A stretch of 64,000 nucleotides of DNA from Procambarus clarkii (lineage: Eukaryota; Arthropoda; Malacostraca; Decapoda; Cambaridae): positions 36,076,259 through 36,140,258 of the forward strand of contig NC_091193.1 in assembly GCF_040958095.1 (NCBI RefSeq), given 5' to 3'. Below are positions 1 to 10,595 of the stretch, in pieces. Every line of letters begins with the position of its first letter. The first letter of the stretch is position 1. The position numbers were made by a program, and so were the translations under genes. The notes beneath the pieces were generated by a model. That model had not been told where the DNA came from. It worked only from the letters and a program-made list of their open reading frames with translations, and made no database searches.

Positions 1-770
1 TTATGGATACTTTTTTTCTTGACAATTTTTTTTTGTTTTTGTTTTTTGATGATACCATGACTTTTATGATTGCCTTGGAACTTCCTGCCTCCTCTTATAC
101 AAAAGTATAATTAACATAAATCTATATCAGATTCCTTAAATATATATATGTGTGGTGAAAATAAAATTTGATTATCTTCTTTTAGCAACTGATGTGATAA
201 AAATCTTTTCATCAATAACATTATAATATAGTTTGTATATTATTTTAAATTTTAAATTATATCCTAGTTAGTAGATGAATAATTGGTGTTTCAGGGAGAA
301 AAGTAATCTGTAATCCCCAACTCATTATGATATAATTCAAATTGGGGAAAAGGATATAATTTATAGTTTTATCTTATAAGATAAAGGTATATTATCATCT
401 CAGAGGATAAGTTATATTTTGCACTCTATAATTGTATAATTTTTGTAGTGATGCTGAAATAGACTGTATAAAGAGATTGATATACTCACACTCACTGAAG
501 GTCCTGAAAATCTAAGAGCTGTGGAAGATTTAAAATCAGTAGTTAACAAGAGTAATAATATACACGATTTTTAGGATCTGGACCAGTGAACATGGATGGT
601 AGTGTAAAGTAAGTGTGACCGAAGTTTATTAGGGGGGTACTTCTTTCTTAATGTTGATGATGTACTCTGGGTCACCTGATCTAAAAAAAATAATAAACAT
701 TATGGCTGATAAGACAAGCTGAATAAGTCAACCTAAGCTTAGTTTAATATAAAACTCGACCAAAAAGATA
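1..770. other. AT-rich non-coding stretch
   Basis: I see no reading frame, RNA gene or repeat worth calling here. The sequence is very AT-rich with short poly-T runs, and it lies upstream of the small spliced gene that begins near 830. Confidence 0.5.
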
Positions 771-827
771 GTGGAAAGTGTTCTTCACAACCGGACGCCC
801 TGGAGTCTGGCTGAGGTAACCTCGCTG

Positions 828-835
828 TATATAAG
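828..835 (+). promoter_or_regulatory. TATA box of the spliced secreted-protein gene
   Basis: TATATAAG lies about 230 bases upstream of the first usable ATG (1062). It sits at the edge of a locally GC-richer segment. An arthropod-like initiator context (CCACAGT) lies about 30 bases downstream. The spacing fits a TATA box; its activity is inferred. Confidence 0.4.
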
Positions 836-1061
836 ATGGCGCGTGTCGCCGTCGTCGTCACCACAGTGTTCAAAACCACAGCAGTCTAACCAACATCCTA
901 CAAGAAAACTCATTCTCCTACAGCAACAGCACCCGCTATTTGAGAGAATTAATTATCTGCAGTAGAATAATAAGAATATACTGCTCATACACGTTTGACA
1001 GGGCCGGCGCCTGCTACTCTGACGGCATCTCGTGCTGGGTTTTGTATGTGTACAGAAGAGC

Positions 1062-1556
1062 ATGGAAGGGGAAGTATTCAAGATAATAGTCTTTTGTCTA
1101 CTAGTTTCCACGAGAGTTGAGGCTGACACAATGGTCGGTCCCGAGAAGATCAAGGTCAAGGGGGACACTGCCGATTACATCCAGATCTCTGCTAATAATA
1201 ACCTCATTGTTGGACATCAGAACCAACAATCAGCTGCAGGTAAGATCAGTCATCCATATATACACACATACTCCAATTGAAAGTTTATTTAAAGTCAATA
1301 GTTATGACCAGATTCTTAGACACATTAAGTAAGATAACACAAATCAAGTGGTAATTTCTATATAAGAGACACAAAATATTAACCTTACTTACGCCTTATT
1401 ATCTGTTTTACAGGACTGTTTCTATCAGCAACGTATGATTCTGTCTCTCTGGTCAGTCACTCGGCCGGCTTCCCCAGTGCAAAAGAAGAAGAAGAAGGAA
1501 GAATAAAGTTATTTACCGATTGCATAACACACATTCTTCACTTACTCCAATTCTAA
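1062..1556 (+). CDS. Small spliced secreted protein, two exons (1062..1239, 1414..1556)
   Basis: Exon 1 starts at the ATG at 1062, since the same frame upstream has only non-ATG codons. It encodes a signal-peptide-like start: a short charged N-terminus, a hydrophobic run IIVFCLLV and a likely cleavage after VEA. Exon 1 ends at GCAG|GTAAGA and exon 2 begins after TGTTTTACAG. The intron (1240..1413) is in phase 1, and the joined frame stays open to a TAA at 1554-1556, giving 106 residues. The function is not recognised. The stretch after the signal peptide (YIQISANNNLIVG and following) faintly resembles one beta-trefoil repeat of fibroblast growth factors, but the protein is too short for a full domain, so further exons may be missing. 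Host or viral origin is undecided; the TATA box and canonical intron point to a eukaryotic-style gene. Confidence 0.45.
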
Positions 1557-1565
1557 CACAGGTTA

Positions 1566-1935
1566 TGTCCTTGTGGCAAAGAGCCAGTTTTCATAGCTGA
1601 GGTGATTTCCAGTCACTGCAGTTATTTTTCCTTGTGGCAAAGAGCCAGTTTTTTATGGCTGAGGTGATTTCCAGTCACTGCAGTTATTTTTCCTTGTGGC
1701 AAAGAGCCAGTTTTTTTTATGGCTGAGGTGATTTCCAGTCACTGCAGTTATTTTTCCTTGTGGCAAAGAGCCAGTTTTTTTTTATGGCTGAGGTGATTTC
1801 CAGTCACTGCAGTTATTTTTCCTTGTGGCAAAGAGCCAGTTTTTTATGGCTGAGGTGATTTCCAGTCACTGCAGTTATAGAGAGCTAGTTTACTAGTGTC
1901 ACAACAATTATTTCCCTGTGGCAAAGAGTCAGTTT
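1566..1935. repeat. Minisatellite, ~62-bp unit, about 5 copies plus a degenerate one
   Basis: The unit contains CCTTGTGGCAAAGAGCCAG, a T run of variable length, then GGCTGAGGTGATTTCCAGTC. Copies start near 1568, 1630, 1691, 1757 and 1820, with a degraded last copy reaching 1935. Copies differ mostly in T-run length. The array lies between the end of the spliced gene and the end of the RPB2-type gene. Confidence 0.85.
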
Positions 1936-4900
1936 AATAAATAATAAGGCTTAGGTGAATGTATATTATTAAACAAGCATATTTAACAATAACAATATTT
2001 TTTTTTTTTTTAATTTCTTCAATATTTACCATGGATGTACATTTGTATGCTAAGTTAATATTTGCTAACATTAAATCGTCATGATAACGTTGAAGGTATT
2101 TTGATCCACAGATAACTCCACTTTCATTTTCATTTTTTTCTGTTTCTGTTTCATTATTTTGAATAGTTTCCAATTCAATGTGTTTCATGTCTGAGCGTAT
2201 TTGAGTCAATTCTGTATGAATTCGAGCAGCTCCTATACTACGGAATGATACAAGTTCCATGGGCCCTGTGGAAAGACCACCACGTCGTCCTCGAACTGGT
2301 GCTCCGGTCAGTTCAGAAAATACAACTTCATCTGCTCGTGAAGTGTGCATCGTAGCATTTGCGCGGTGATTGGTAACACACATATAAGAACCTTCATATA
2401 AACTAGCTAAAACTGGCTCATTATCTCTATTTAAATATGGTTCACCCTTATAGGGATTCATAAGGATTCCAGTACAAGTTTTTCGACCCCACTGTAGATG
2501 TTCAATAACATTTTCAAAAGTGAGAGTAAAAGCTGCATCCATGTAATTCAAATTATTAAAGGTATTGCAATATAAATCTGGAGCTTGTCTTTTAAGTGAA
2601 TGAGGGTTAACTAAAACATCAATGGGTACATTTGATGAAAACATATCACCCTGACTCATTAATTTAATGTAAGGCATATCCTGTTCACTAACTAATCGCC
2701 CAATTACACCTTTTTGTGAAGTGGGTGTTTGTAACTTATCACCTAAAGATGGTATATATGGTGACACTGTTATCAGAGAAAAACGCCAACTTTGTAGTAC
2801 TGGTAAATCTACACTATCTATTTTAAAGTACCTAAATGTAATGTAATTAGGATGATGTTCTTTAAAAGCTAAAGAATATTGAGATTTCTTCAACCGTTGT
2901 TGCCGTTCAAGGGAAGGGTGGTGTGGATCATTTACTGTAACTCGGTAGTCATTTCGACTCCCTTTTCCATTCTTCGTCCCTGTGGATACTGGAACAGAAT
3001 CGTCATATATAGGCTCTTTTAAATCCCCAATTTTACCATTCCAAATAAGAGCAAGAGTATTGGCATCTATGTGAACGAATTCTATTTCTCCATTTGTAAA
3101 ATTAAGCAAACTATTATCTTCTTGAAACTTGGGATTAACCCCTTTTAAAATTCCCAACTGAACACCACGTTGAAGTGGGGTATGCTGATCAAAATAGGTC
3201 TGACAAAAAGTTGGTAGTGCATTCTGTCCTGATCCATAATTATATCGAACAATTGATGTTTCATAAGAAACACCTGAAAATAACCCACGGTCTATACTAT
3301 CTTGTTTTACTGTAATACTGTCTTCGGGATTGTGCCAGTTTACTACTGCCACCATAGGATTTTGACAAGGAATGGGTAAAAGTTTACTCATTCGAGATGT
3401 TGTGTATAATGTATGAATAACTGTCTTTTGATGAATTTCACCTACAGAATGAGTATTGACAGTAATACCAGCATAATGACGATACAATTGCAGACTGTTA
3501 CTAATTCGAGGGGGATGGGCAGCATTAGGACGGCTAATCGCTCGAGCATTTGGCCCCATAATATTAGGTATTTTTTCCCGGTCATAACCAATATAGAGTA
3601 ATTCAAAATCCTCTTTGAGATCACTATTTTCTTTTCTGAGAAAAATCTGAGGTTGCATTTGAGGTGGTAAATAAAAAAATGGATTAGCCTCCATTTGAAA
3701 AGTGTCTATTTCCTTAGACGTATAGAGTTGGCCATTGGGTAAAATTTTATAAGACATACGTGGCAGACTGGTGCATATCCACAGTTGATTTTTTTTGTAT
3801 TCTAATAATTCTATACAGGCGATATTTAATTTCAAAATATATTGAACAAATCGGTATAAATTGTCTACTCCAAATAAACAAACATATTCCCATTGAACTA
3901 GAGGCAAATGAGGAAAAAAATGTTGAGCTGCAGAACCATTCTTGATCGAATCTAATGGGAAATTAAACAGTTTATTTTGAATAATTATGTAGACATATAT
4001 AGATTCTAACTGATCAAGTTGTGAAGGATTTCCCACTTGTCTTAGTTGAGGGAGATATGTAAATAAGAATTTATCAGGTTGTGAATTACACATGCTGGTA
4101 GAGGCGATTATCACATCAGGTATCATTTCTAATATGATACCACATCGTTGAGGAGTATCAGGTGTATTGAGTAAATCAATGAAACCGACCTCACTTACCG
4201 TTATAGATTTAGGCTCTTTGGCTTTGGAATCTTTAGGCAATAATTTTTGTAATCCACATGCCACCAGACATATATTGGCATATGAATTAGATGAATAATT
4301 CCGACTAAACCGACCAATTTTATTCCATTCATTATTCCCGCTATTATTAAATGAATTACCACCATTATTTTCATTTAAAGTATTTATACTTGCAGAATTG
4401 CTTAATATTTTTGTTTGCGTAATACTCTCATCAATATGACCACACCGAATAGCAGTGGCTTTAACTTTCAAAGGATTAATTGCAATCATAGCTACTCGTG
4501 GTCCTGATAATTTTAATCTTATATCATTGTTCCCTTCATTCATATTATTATTATTATTATTATTATTATGATTGGATGTATAATTTTCCAAAATTTTAAT
4601 ATTATTTTTGTTAGCATCGCTCCTTTTTAATCGATAATATTCCATTAAAACTGTTAAATTTTCTTGAGAAAGTGAATGGTTAAGATCTTTCAAAATTTTA
4701 ACCACCTTGTTATGGAGTAGTGTAGCATTTACTTTGCGTATAGCTAGATTTAAAAAACAATTAATAAATATTTCACCAGTTGTAAAGATTGCCATATTTC
4801 CTAAATGATTAATATCCTGGTTTATATAGGAAGAGAGAAAAGGCCATTTTTTAATCTTAGATTCTTCATAAATAATAACTGCTTTTTCTTTTCTGCTAAA

Positions 4901-5509
4901 ATGAGGACGTCGACGATCTGGCCATATTATCGACTTGATGGAACATACAGATTCACTCACAATGAAATTGCCCGGATAAACGTCAAAGGGGAAGTTTTCA
5001 CATATAAGACATTTAAACGGGAAATGTGTATTTGGGGGGATTAGCCGATTACTTTGCCAGCACTTCCATTGTTCATAATCAATAGGTCCCTCAGGATCTT
5101 CTACCAACATTTGCCACATTTGGCCACTTTTCATTACAGGCACTGCAAAATTATACTTGGCATAATCTGCTAGTCGCTTGTCATTATCCCATTCAGGAAG
5201 TTGTAGTCCTACCCCTAGTACAAATTTGCGATCTAGATAATATTTTATAAATTGGGATTCATCACTTTTGGATTTTAGTAGATATGGTTGATTACTCAGA
5301 TGAAATGTTATGCCAGGGTAAATTTTAAATAACTTTTCAAAACTATCATTTTCGATTTGAAGCTTATTGTAGAGACTGTGTCTAAGAAATAATTCTAATT
5401 CAGCATCGGCTGAATCAATGATCGAACATTTAGGACAGGGTTTAAGGTTTCCACCAGGTAAAGCCCATTGTCGATGCCGATAATTTAAAATACCTCTTGT
5501 GTTAATCAT
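1934..5509 (-). CDS. DNA-directed RNA polymerase second-largest subunit (RPB2/beta type), divergent, viral
   Basis: An uninterrupted 1191-residue frame with the C-terminal landmarks of RPB2/beta subunits. LNTPDTPQRCG stands where the family has its 'cPxeTPeGxxCG' motif. Further on come a VVNWHNPEDSI block with RGLF (the 'aixxYxGYNqEDSxxxxxxxxxRGlF' region) and GDKLQTPTSQKG, carrying two lysines eight residues apart (about K925 and K933). That is the spacing of the active-site lysine pair in RPB2. DMPYI and VNPHSL follow as the 'eDMPf...NPHaiPSRM' region. A GRRGGLSTGPMEL stretch matches the clamp segment. The histidine of the usual HGQKG is missing. Asn and Ser runs sit around residues 315-400. 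Low similarity to cellular enzymes argues for a viral enzyme such as LEF-8 or a nucleocytoplasmic virus subunit. The last ~25 residues follow a T-run and may be a frameshifted tail. RPB1 is not in the window. Confidence 0.82.
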   Translation of the reverse strand: MINTRGILNYRHRQWALPGGNLKPCPKCSIIDSADAELELFLRHSLYNKLQIENDSFEKLFKIYPGITFHLSNQPYLLKSKSDESQFIKYYLDRKFVLGVGLQLPEWDNDKRLADYAKYNFAVPVMKSGQMWQMLVEDPEGPIDYEQWKCWQSNRLIPPNTHFPFKCLICENFPFDVYPGNFIVSESVCSIKSIIWPDRRRPHFSRKEKAVIIYEESKIKKWPFLSSYINQDINHLGNMAIFTTGEIFINCFLNLAIRKVNATLLHNKVVKILKDLNHSLSQENLTVLMEYYRLKRSDANKNNIKILENYTSNHNNNNNNNNMNEGNNDIRLKLSGPRVAMIAINPLKVKATAIRCGHIDESITQTKILSNSASINTLNENNGGNSFNNSGNNEWNKIGRFSRNYSSNSYANICLVACGLQKLLPKDSKAKEPKSITVSEVGFIDLLNTPDTPQRCGIILEMIPDVIIASTSMCNSQPDKFLFTYLPQLRQVGNPSQLDQLESIYVYIIIQNKLFNFPLDSIKNGSAAQHFFPHLPLVQWEYVCLFGVDNLYRFVQYILKLNIACIELLEYKKNQLWICTSLPRMSYKILPNGQLYTSKEIDTFQMEANPFFYLPPQMQPQIFLRKENSDLKEDFELLYIGYDREKIPNIMGPNARAISRPNAAHPPRISNSLQLYRHYAGITVNTHSVGEIHQKTVIHTLYTTSRMSKLLPIPCQNPMVAVVNWHNPEDSITVKQDSIDRGLFSGVSYETSIVRYNYGSGQNALPTFCQTYFDQHTPLQRGVQLGILKGVNPKFQEDNSLLNFTNGEIEFVHIDANTLALIWNGKIGDLKEPIYDDSVPVSTGTKNGKGSRNDYRVTVNDPHHPSLERQQRLKKSQYSLAFKEHHPNYITFRYFKIDSVDLPVLQSWRFSLITVSPYIPSLGDKLQTPTSQKGVIGRLVSEQDMPYIKLMSQGDMFSSNVPIDVLVNPHSLKRQAPDLYCNTFNNLNYMDAAFTLTFENVIEHLQWGRKTCTGILMNPYKGEPYLNRDNEPVLASLYEGSYMCVTNHRANATMHTSRADEVVFSELTGAPVRGRRGGLSTGPMELVSFRSIGAARIHTELTQIRSDMKHIELETIQNNETETEKNENESGVICGSKYLQRYHDDLMLANINLAYKCTSMVNIEEIKKKKNIVIVKYACLIIYIHLSLIIY

Positions 5510-5729
5510 TATTATATAATAATTATATGGAAATGAAATGTAATTTATATTTTAGTTAATAAAAAAAATATATATTGTAAGTATCTTTTATCCCTGGAAT
5601 TGAAATACATAGTAAATAGATTTTGTTGAGATTTTTATTACAACAAAAGTCTTAAAACGTAAATAAAATAAAAGTGTAACAATTTAATTTTAATTCGGCC
5701 TATAAAAAATTATGTATTTTTTTTTTTTT

Positions 5730-6131
5730 TTAGTCGTTACGATTTGAAATATCAATGAGCCATCCTGCTATTATTTTACTAAGGATAGGTTTAATCAAAA
5801 ATATAGTTAGTAAAATGATTATTCCCAAAATCCAATTATTTTCCCAAAGACTTACTAAAAATAGAATAAAAATAGTTATTATTAATATTTTTTCCATCTG
5901 ATAATTTATGTATGAAGTTATTTTCTTTTCTTTTAATGATCTTATTTCTGTTTTAAAAGAAGGAATTTCAGTTTCTTTTACAGCATTTTGATGGTCACTT
6001 ATAATTTCAGTCTCTAATGGATCTTCATTTTCTCTCGATGGTAGTGAAGATTGTGTGAGATTTATTGTTCTTGTTCGTATAGAATTTTCATGGATTAAAT
6101 TGGGTGGTATACTTAGTGTGTCCAATGTCAT
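5730..6131 (-). CDS. Small membrane protein with two C-terminal transmembrane segments
   Basis: A 133-residue frame beginning at ATG 6131 and ending at a TAG beside a poly-A/T tract. The first ~75 residues are polar and rich in Ser, Thr and Glu. Two hydrophobic segments follow (around residues 83-97 and 100-117), then a short tail ending NRND. It lies about 220 bases upstream of the RPB2-type gene on the same strand, in the AT-rich composition of the virus-like blocks. I do not recognise a family. A virion membrane protein is a reasonable guess from size and layout only. Confidence 0.5.
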   Translation of the reverse strand: MTLDTLSIPPNLIHENSIRTRTINLTQSSLPSRENEDPLETEIISDHQNAVKETEIPSFKTEIRSLKEKKITSYINYQMEKILIITIFILFLVSLWENNWILGIIILLTIFLIKPILSKIIAGWLIDISNRND

Positions 6132-6166
6132 TGTTTTCCTATTTTTTATAGTATAAAAAAAGTTAC

Positions 6167-6353
6167 GTAGAACCCATGAATGTGTGTACGGATGGTGTGA
6201 GTGGTGGGTAGGTAGGAAGGATACAATGAAGAAAGTAAAGTTTATTATTTAGGTAGAACCCAAACGAGTGTGTACTTGCTGCAGACAGGAGGGATGGTGT
6301 GGGTGGTGGGTAGGCAGAAGGGATATGATGAGGAAAGTTAAAGTTTATTATTT
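6167..6353. repeat. Two direct copies of a ~90-bp unit
   Basis: Both copies begin GTAGAACCCA and end in AAAGTTTATTATTT. They share GTGTGTAC, the GGTGGGTAGG core and a GATGAG/AATGAAG stretch. The copies start near 6167 and 6252 and have diverged moderately. No coding role is seen. Confidence 0.6.
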
Positions 6354-6418
6354 GATGCTCAATGCAAATATTCTTTCTCATCTTCTAAGTTATCATCATT
6401 GAGTGAGGGCTAGGGAAG

Positions 6419-6890
6419 GTGCCAAAATCTTGCCCCATCTCTAACAAAACTACCAATTCTGCCTCACCTTCATCCCCTCATAAATGGGATGATGATGATC
6501 TTCACCTTCAATCGACAGCTTCATTATCCAAAAACCTTACATCGCAGCTCGTCACAACCTTACCTAAAGCATCAAACAACAGCAATATTAATCAGATAAG
6601 TACAACCCTCTCCCTGCGCCAGAGAACCAAGAAGATTCATCGTCACTGATATTATGGAATTCAGACACAGAAAGTTTATCAGAAGGAAATGGTTGTGGTA
6701 AGTAAGTGTGTATTTTAGTTTTAGTTTTGGACATCAAAATATATTTATTATTTGAAATTTGTTGAAAATTAAGCTATTAAAAATGAATGTTCCTGGTTTC
6801 ATGGGTTTACGAAAATCCTTGAAAAATCATAAATTCATTATTTTAATTTTCAGGGATTGGTGAACAGATGAAGTTAAAGATGTAAAGTCC
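6419..6890 (+). pseudogene. Degraded Ser/Thr-rich exon with canonical splice donor and acceptor
   Basis: A Ser/Thr/Asn-rich stretch reads open from about 6419 but has no ATG start. After a probable frameshift near 6600, a second frame runs through an acidic Ser-rich segment to a donor TTGTG|GTAAGTAAG (GT at 6698-6699). An acceptor AATTTTCAG ends at 6853, and the joined frame stays open for about ten codons. Donor, acceptor and phase agree, so this may be the remnant of a small spliced gene. No family is recognised and the coding claim is weak. Confidence 0.25.
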
Positions 6891-7381
6891 AACAACAGTC
6901 TTTCCGAACTTCACAGAAGCAGCTCTTCTCCCAACTATATGTGATTGTAAATACTTAGTTATGGTGTTTTTCTTCATGTTACTTGATTTGAAGATTTTTC
7001 AGAGACTGACTCTGATAAGCACCTCAATCAATGGCTATTTGAATGATATCATACTGTTTTGAATAGTACTTTAAGATTGATAGAAATATTTTTAATATAT
7101 GAGAGAAGGAGTTGAAAAAATAGAGAGACTGATTTCATTCCACATCCTAGTTATATTGTATTTTAGTAAGCAATATAAAATTCTGCAGTTTGGTCGAATA
7201 CAATTGAACAATTTAAATAAATGGCAACGAACATATATAATCATGGTTTTATTGGAATTTTGTCCTAAATAATTGTATTTGGAATGGTAAATAGAGAACT
7301 AAATTTCTATAGTATTTTTTTTTTAGAATGGCCTAAAAGGAGATTAATTCTTTTTTTTTTTTAGTCTTATAAAACTTAACA
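6891..7381. other. AT-rich intergenic region
   Basis: No supported gene. It holds AT-rich sequence with T runs, including two (near 7320 and 7355) just upstream of the next gene. Confidence 0.5.
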
Positions 7382-8130
7382 ATGAATCGACGCCAACACA
7401 TTTGTAAAGACTTTGTCGATGACATAGTTCAGGAGGTGATTGAACCATTAAGTAATCTAGGTTCTGGGTCTGATAAAAATGTTGATAGTAATTTTATTGT
7501 TTTAAAAATGAAAGAAGATCCCTCTAAATTTGTAAATACATTACTGGATTCTGTTACTAATAATATATTAGACTATTATTATAATAGAAGTCAAAATGTA
7601 CCATTGTCAACTGTTCCATCACCCAAAAGAAAAAGAAAAAAAAAAACATATTATCAAATGAAGAGGATGAATTAATTAAAATTGAAATTTTAGGGAAAGC
7701 AGTTTTAAACATTTTTTCTCTTCATAATGAATATAATCGTATTAAGGATAGTATTGTAAATCAACATATGAAATCAAAATCACCAAAAAAACAAAAAATA
7801 CAGTTACCACCAATATTAAAAAACGATGAAACTGTAGATATGATCAAACTCTTCAATTCCTTCCATTCAACCGTTTTGAAATACCTTTTGAAAACAATAC
7901 AAAAAATAATTACAGAAGTTTATGGAATAAAACTCTGTGAAGATTTAACTAAGCTAGTTAATTCTAAAAGTTATCCATATTTTTTATTTGAATATTTTCT
8001 TAAACATCAATCATCAAGCGACGATATTAAACAGCAGTTAGAGTGTCTTAAACATTCAAGTATACTAGTCTATAACTGGATAATTCAAAATTGTATTGAT
8101 ATTAAAATTAAACCCGAAAATGAAAGTTAA
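7382..8130 (+). pseudogene. Basic virus-like protein of unknown function, frameshifted in an A run
   Basis: The frame starts at ATG 7382. Its first ~85 residues are acidic and helical. It then reaches a lysine/arginine cluster (KRKRKKK, a possible nuclear localisation signal) encoded in an A-rich tract around 7629-7648. There the frame breaks, and the continuation is open in the next frame to TAA at 8130, about 250 codons in all. The C-terminal part is helical and Lys/Leu-rich. The shift lies in a homopolymer, so it may be an assembly error or real decay. The stop directly abuts the ATG of the capping-enzyme gene (8131), suggesting a packed viral gene pair. No family recognised. Confidence 0.5.
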
Positions 8131-9624
8131 ATGTAATTTATAATCGATGAAATATTAGCAAATGCTATTTTTGTAAATGGTAGAGAAATTCTACAAAATA
8201 ACATTTTAATGGCCTATGCAGCTCATAAATATTCGATGTTTAAAAACAATGGTAAATTGTATTCTGCTACGGAAATTATACATTCATGTATCAAGACTAA
8301 TCGTAACCTACCCCCTCATAAAATTTCTATTTCATTTGAGGCTATAATGACGGTAGGACAGAATACTGACCAAAATTTAATTTGTAAAAATACTCATTTT
8401 GTAGAAGAACGTGAATGTCGGCGTCATGTGGATATTGCACATCCACTTATTCAAGCTCATTTAGCTCCCTTGGGTGAACTATCCATGCAATATATTTCTA
8501 GGGTTTTAGAAATGCGGATTGGAGACTATCGCCTAATTATTGAACCACAACAGAATAGATATTTTATTCAATATAAGAAATTCCGTGACAAAAAAGTGGT
8601 TTTTCGTTTAGATTCCTTCACATTAGAATTTGTTTATATTAGTGATGAAGGGGAATCTTTTTACGATGCCCAGTATATACAACATAATAGTAGTGATGAT
8701 AGCAGTGGGGAAAGCATGTTAGTAGGTATGGCTAGCTTTCTTGATGGAAGTGATCTTTGTATAAAAACAACTTACCTCCTAGATTATTCAACCAAAACAA
8801 TTCTATATCATCGATACATTCCTAATGATCATACCCAAATATTCCCTTTCACTTTAGAAACAGAAGATTTACAACAAAGTGAGGCGGGACCTGCTTTAAC
8901 AATGAATACTGAGGGTGTACCTACAATATCACCGCCTTCGGGAACTTCAATTTACTGGTATACTTCTTGGAGATTAGAAGCTCAACTTCCTTTAAATCTT
9001 AGTATGTATCAACATGTTCATGAAGATAGTACTCCCCATCATCCAACTCCGTCTGAGAGTTTGAATCAATCTCCTGTTTATATATTCCCAAAGTTGGATG
9101 GTAATAATGGAATTTTACGTTTTTACCCAAGTCTTTTTGTTATTTCAAATCCTCTGATGTTATCGACATCACATCCACATTTAATACCCCAACATATTCT
9201 CCATTCTTTGATCGATTTCATTTTTACAGTAGAAACTGATCTATACTCTATAAACAACAATTCATCTTCCTTTATGGTACATAATTATCGACCAGTTGCC
9301 ATTATAGACATTGTCTCTACGGCTTTTAATGCTGCAGAAAGGATGAATATATTACAAGTATTACGAGCCCATTTTAGAAATGATTTAGCACCTTATTACA
9401 TCTTCTTTCAAGGGGAATCAAGCATATCCAAACCATCAATATCCCCATCATTACCATTTGAAAATTTTCATGACGGTGAGATATATGAGGTGTTGTTAAA
9501 TAACAACAGAAACATTATAAAGGTTTGCCGACATCGCCCAGATAAATCTCGAGCGAATCCACTTAAAACAGTTAATATTATATTGGGTATTCAAAAGTTA
9601 GAAGAAAGTTTTTTGGAAGTATAA
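8131..9624 (+). pseudogene. mRNA capping enzyme, LEF-4 type (RNA 5'-triphosphatase plus guanylyltransferase)
   Basis: An open frame of 471 codons from ATG 8209. The same frame runs back to an ATG at 8131 that is followed at once by TAA (8134-8136), so either the start is broken or translation begins at 8209. The N-terminal half has beta-strand-rich blocks such as ISISFEAIMTVG and FTLEFVYIS, fitting a tunnel-type metal-dependent triphosphatase, though with fewer paired glutamates than usual. The C-terminal half has the guanylyltransferase motifs in order: KLDG (lysine at ~295 from 8209), a VETDLYS block, PVAIIDIVST, HDGEIYEV, then a basic strand with IIKVCRHR. This domain order is that of LEF-4 of baculoviruses and nudiviruses and of the poxvirus large capping subunit. 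No methyltransferase domain is fused. It should cap transcripts made by the viral polymerase. Apart from codon 2 the frame is intact. Confidence 0.62.
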
Positions 9625-9899
9625 TCAGGAGTACGCTTGTGCTGGAAGAAGAAGGATGGTGGATGGTTTGTTGTCTAGGGAGGAATCATTGTGATTTAAT
9701 GAAATCCATAACTATAAATAATTTTTATTATTATACTCCATATTAATACAGTTTAGAAATTATATTCCTAACTAGCTAGTTAGCTAACTTAGTCGTTTTT
9801 TTACCATATTCGACTATATGATATATGTGTGATTAGTAAGAGGAAAGTTATGACGAGTCAGGTGAACATTTTCATGACGGGTTTGTAAGAAAAAAAAGG

Positions 9900-10200
9900 G
9901 TGACTGGTTGCGGACCGGACCGAGGGGTTGCTGGGCCCCGGGGTTGTCCTAATATGGCCTCAAGCAATTTGACCACCACCACCAGGACCAGGACCTTCAA
10001 GAACAATACTTCCACTACTGGGACCAGAACCTCAAAAAGCACCACCACCACCACAGCCAGGACCAGAACCACCAAGAGCATCACCATTACCGCCAGGACC
10101 AGTGCATCCAAGAGCGCCATCATCACCGCCGCCAGAACTTGCGCCTCCAAGAACAACACCACTAAGGCCATCGCTGCAAGCACTAGCTTATCCATTGTAA
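9900..10200. repeat. Imperfect ACC/AGG-rich triplet repeat, locally GC-rich
   Basis: About 300 bases of degenerate CCACCAGGACCAGG-like repeat. It is open in several frames on both strands (Thr-rich, Gly-rich or Leu/Val-rich readings), as expected of a triplet-based repeat. I do not call a gene. It differs sharply in base composition from the AT-rich flanks. Confidence 0.6.
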
Positions 10201-10595
10201 TCTGTGATAGAATGAGAGAAAGATATTCTTTATCTGTATATTTATAATGGTTTCACGAAATTAATCACAGATAGGATGGGGTGGAGAGCCAAGTGCAAGT
10301 ACCATAAAAAAGTATCTATCTTACATTGTTAAGATGAAATTTGGGAAAATCATAGATACCACTACTCACACTTTATCCACACACACCAGTGACAACTCCT
10401 ACCAGAACCCCCATCATCACCTTCTTCTTGTAAATCATCGTTGTTGTTATTTATTTGAAAATTATACATTTTTGGTTTCAATTATATACATTCAAACTTT
10501 CCACCTATGTCTTTTTCTTACTCAAAATGTAACATATTTTTTTTTTTTTAATTTTTTTTAAGTGATTTTATCTTATAAAGAAAAATCTATTGTAA
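10201..10595. other. AT-rich intergenic region
   Basis: No supported gene. It contains a short CACACACC-like tract near 10370-10390 and a T-run near 10535-10560 just upstream of the nuclease-like frame. Confidence 0.45.

Noticed and set aside
771..965. Short plus-strand frame across the TATA box
   Set aside because: Non-ATG start and it contains the promoter of the spliced gene.
3413..5044. Short plus-strand frames inside the RPB2-type gene
   Set aside because: Antisense shadows of a long conserved coding frame.
9872..10247. Hydrophobic minus-strand frame resembling a membrane protein and a Thr-rich plus-strand frame
   Set aside because: Both arise from an imperfect ACC/AGG repeat; no unique sequence supports either.
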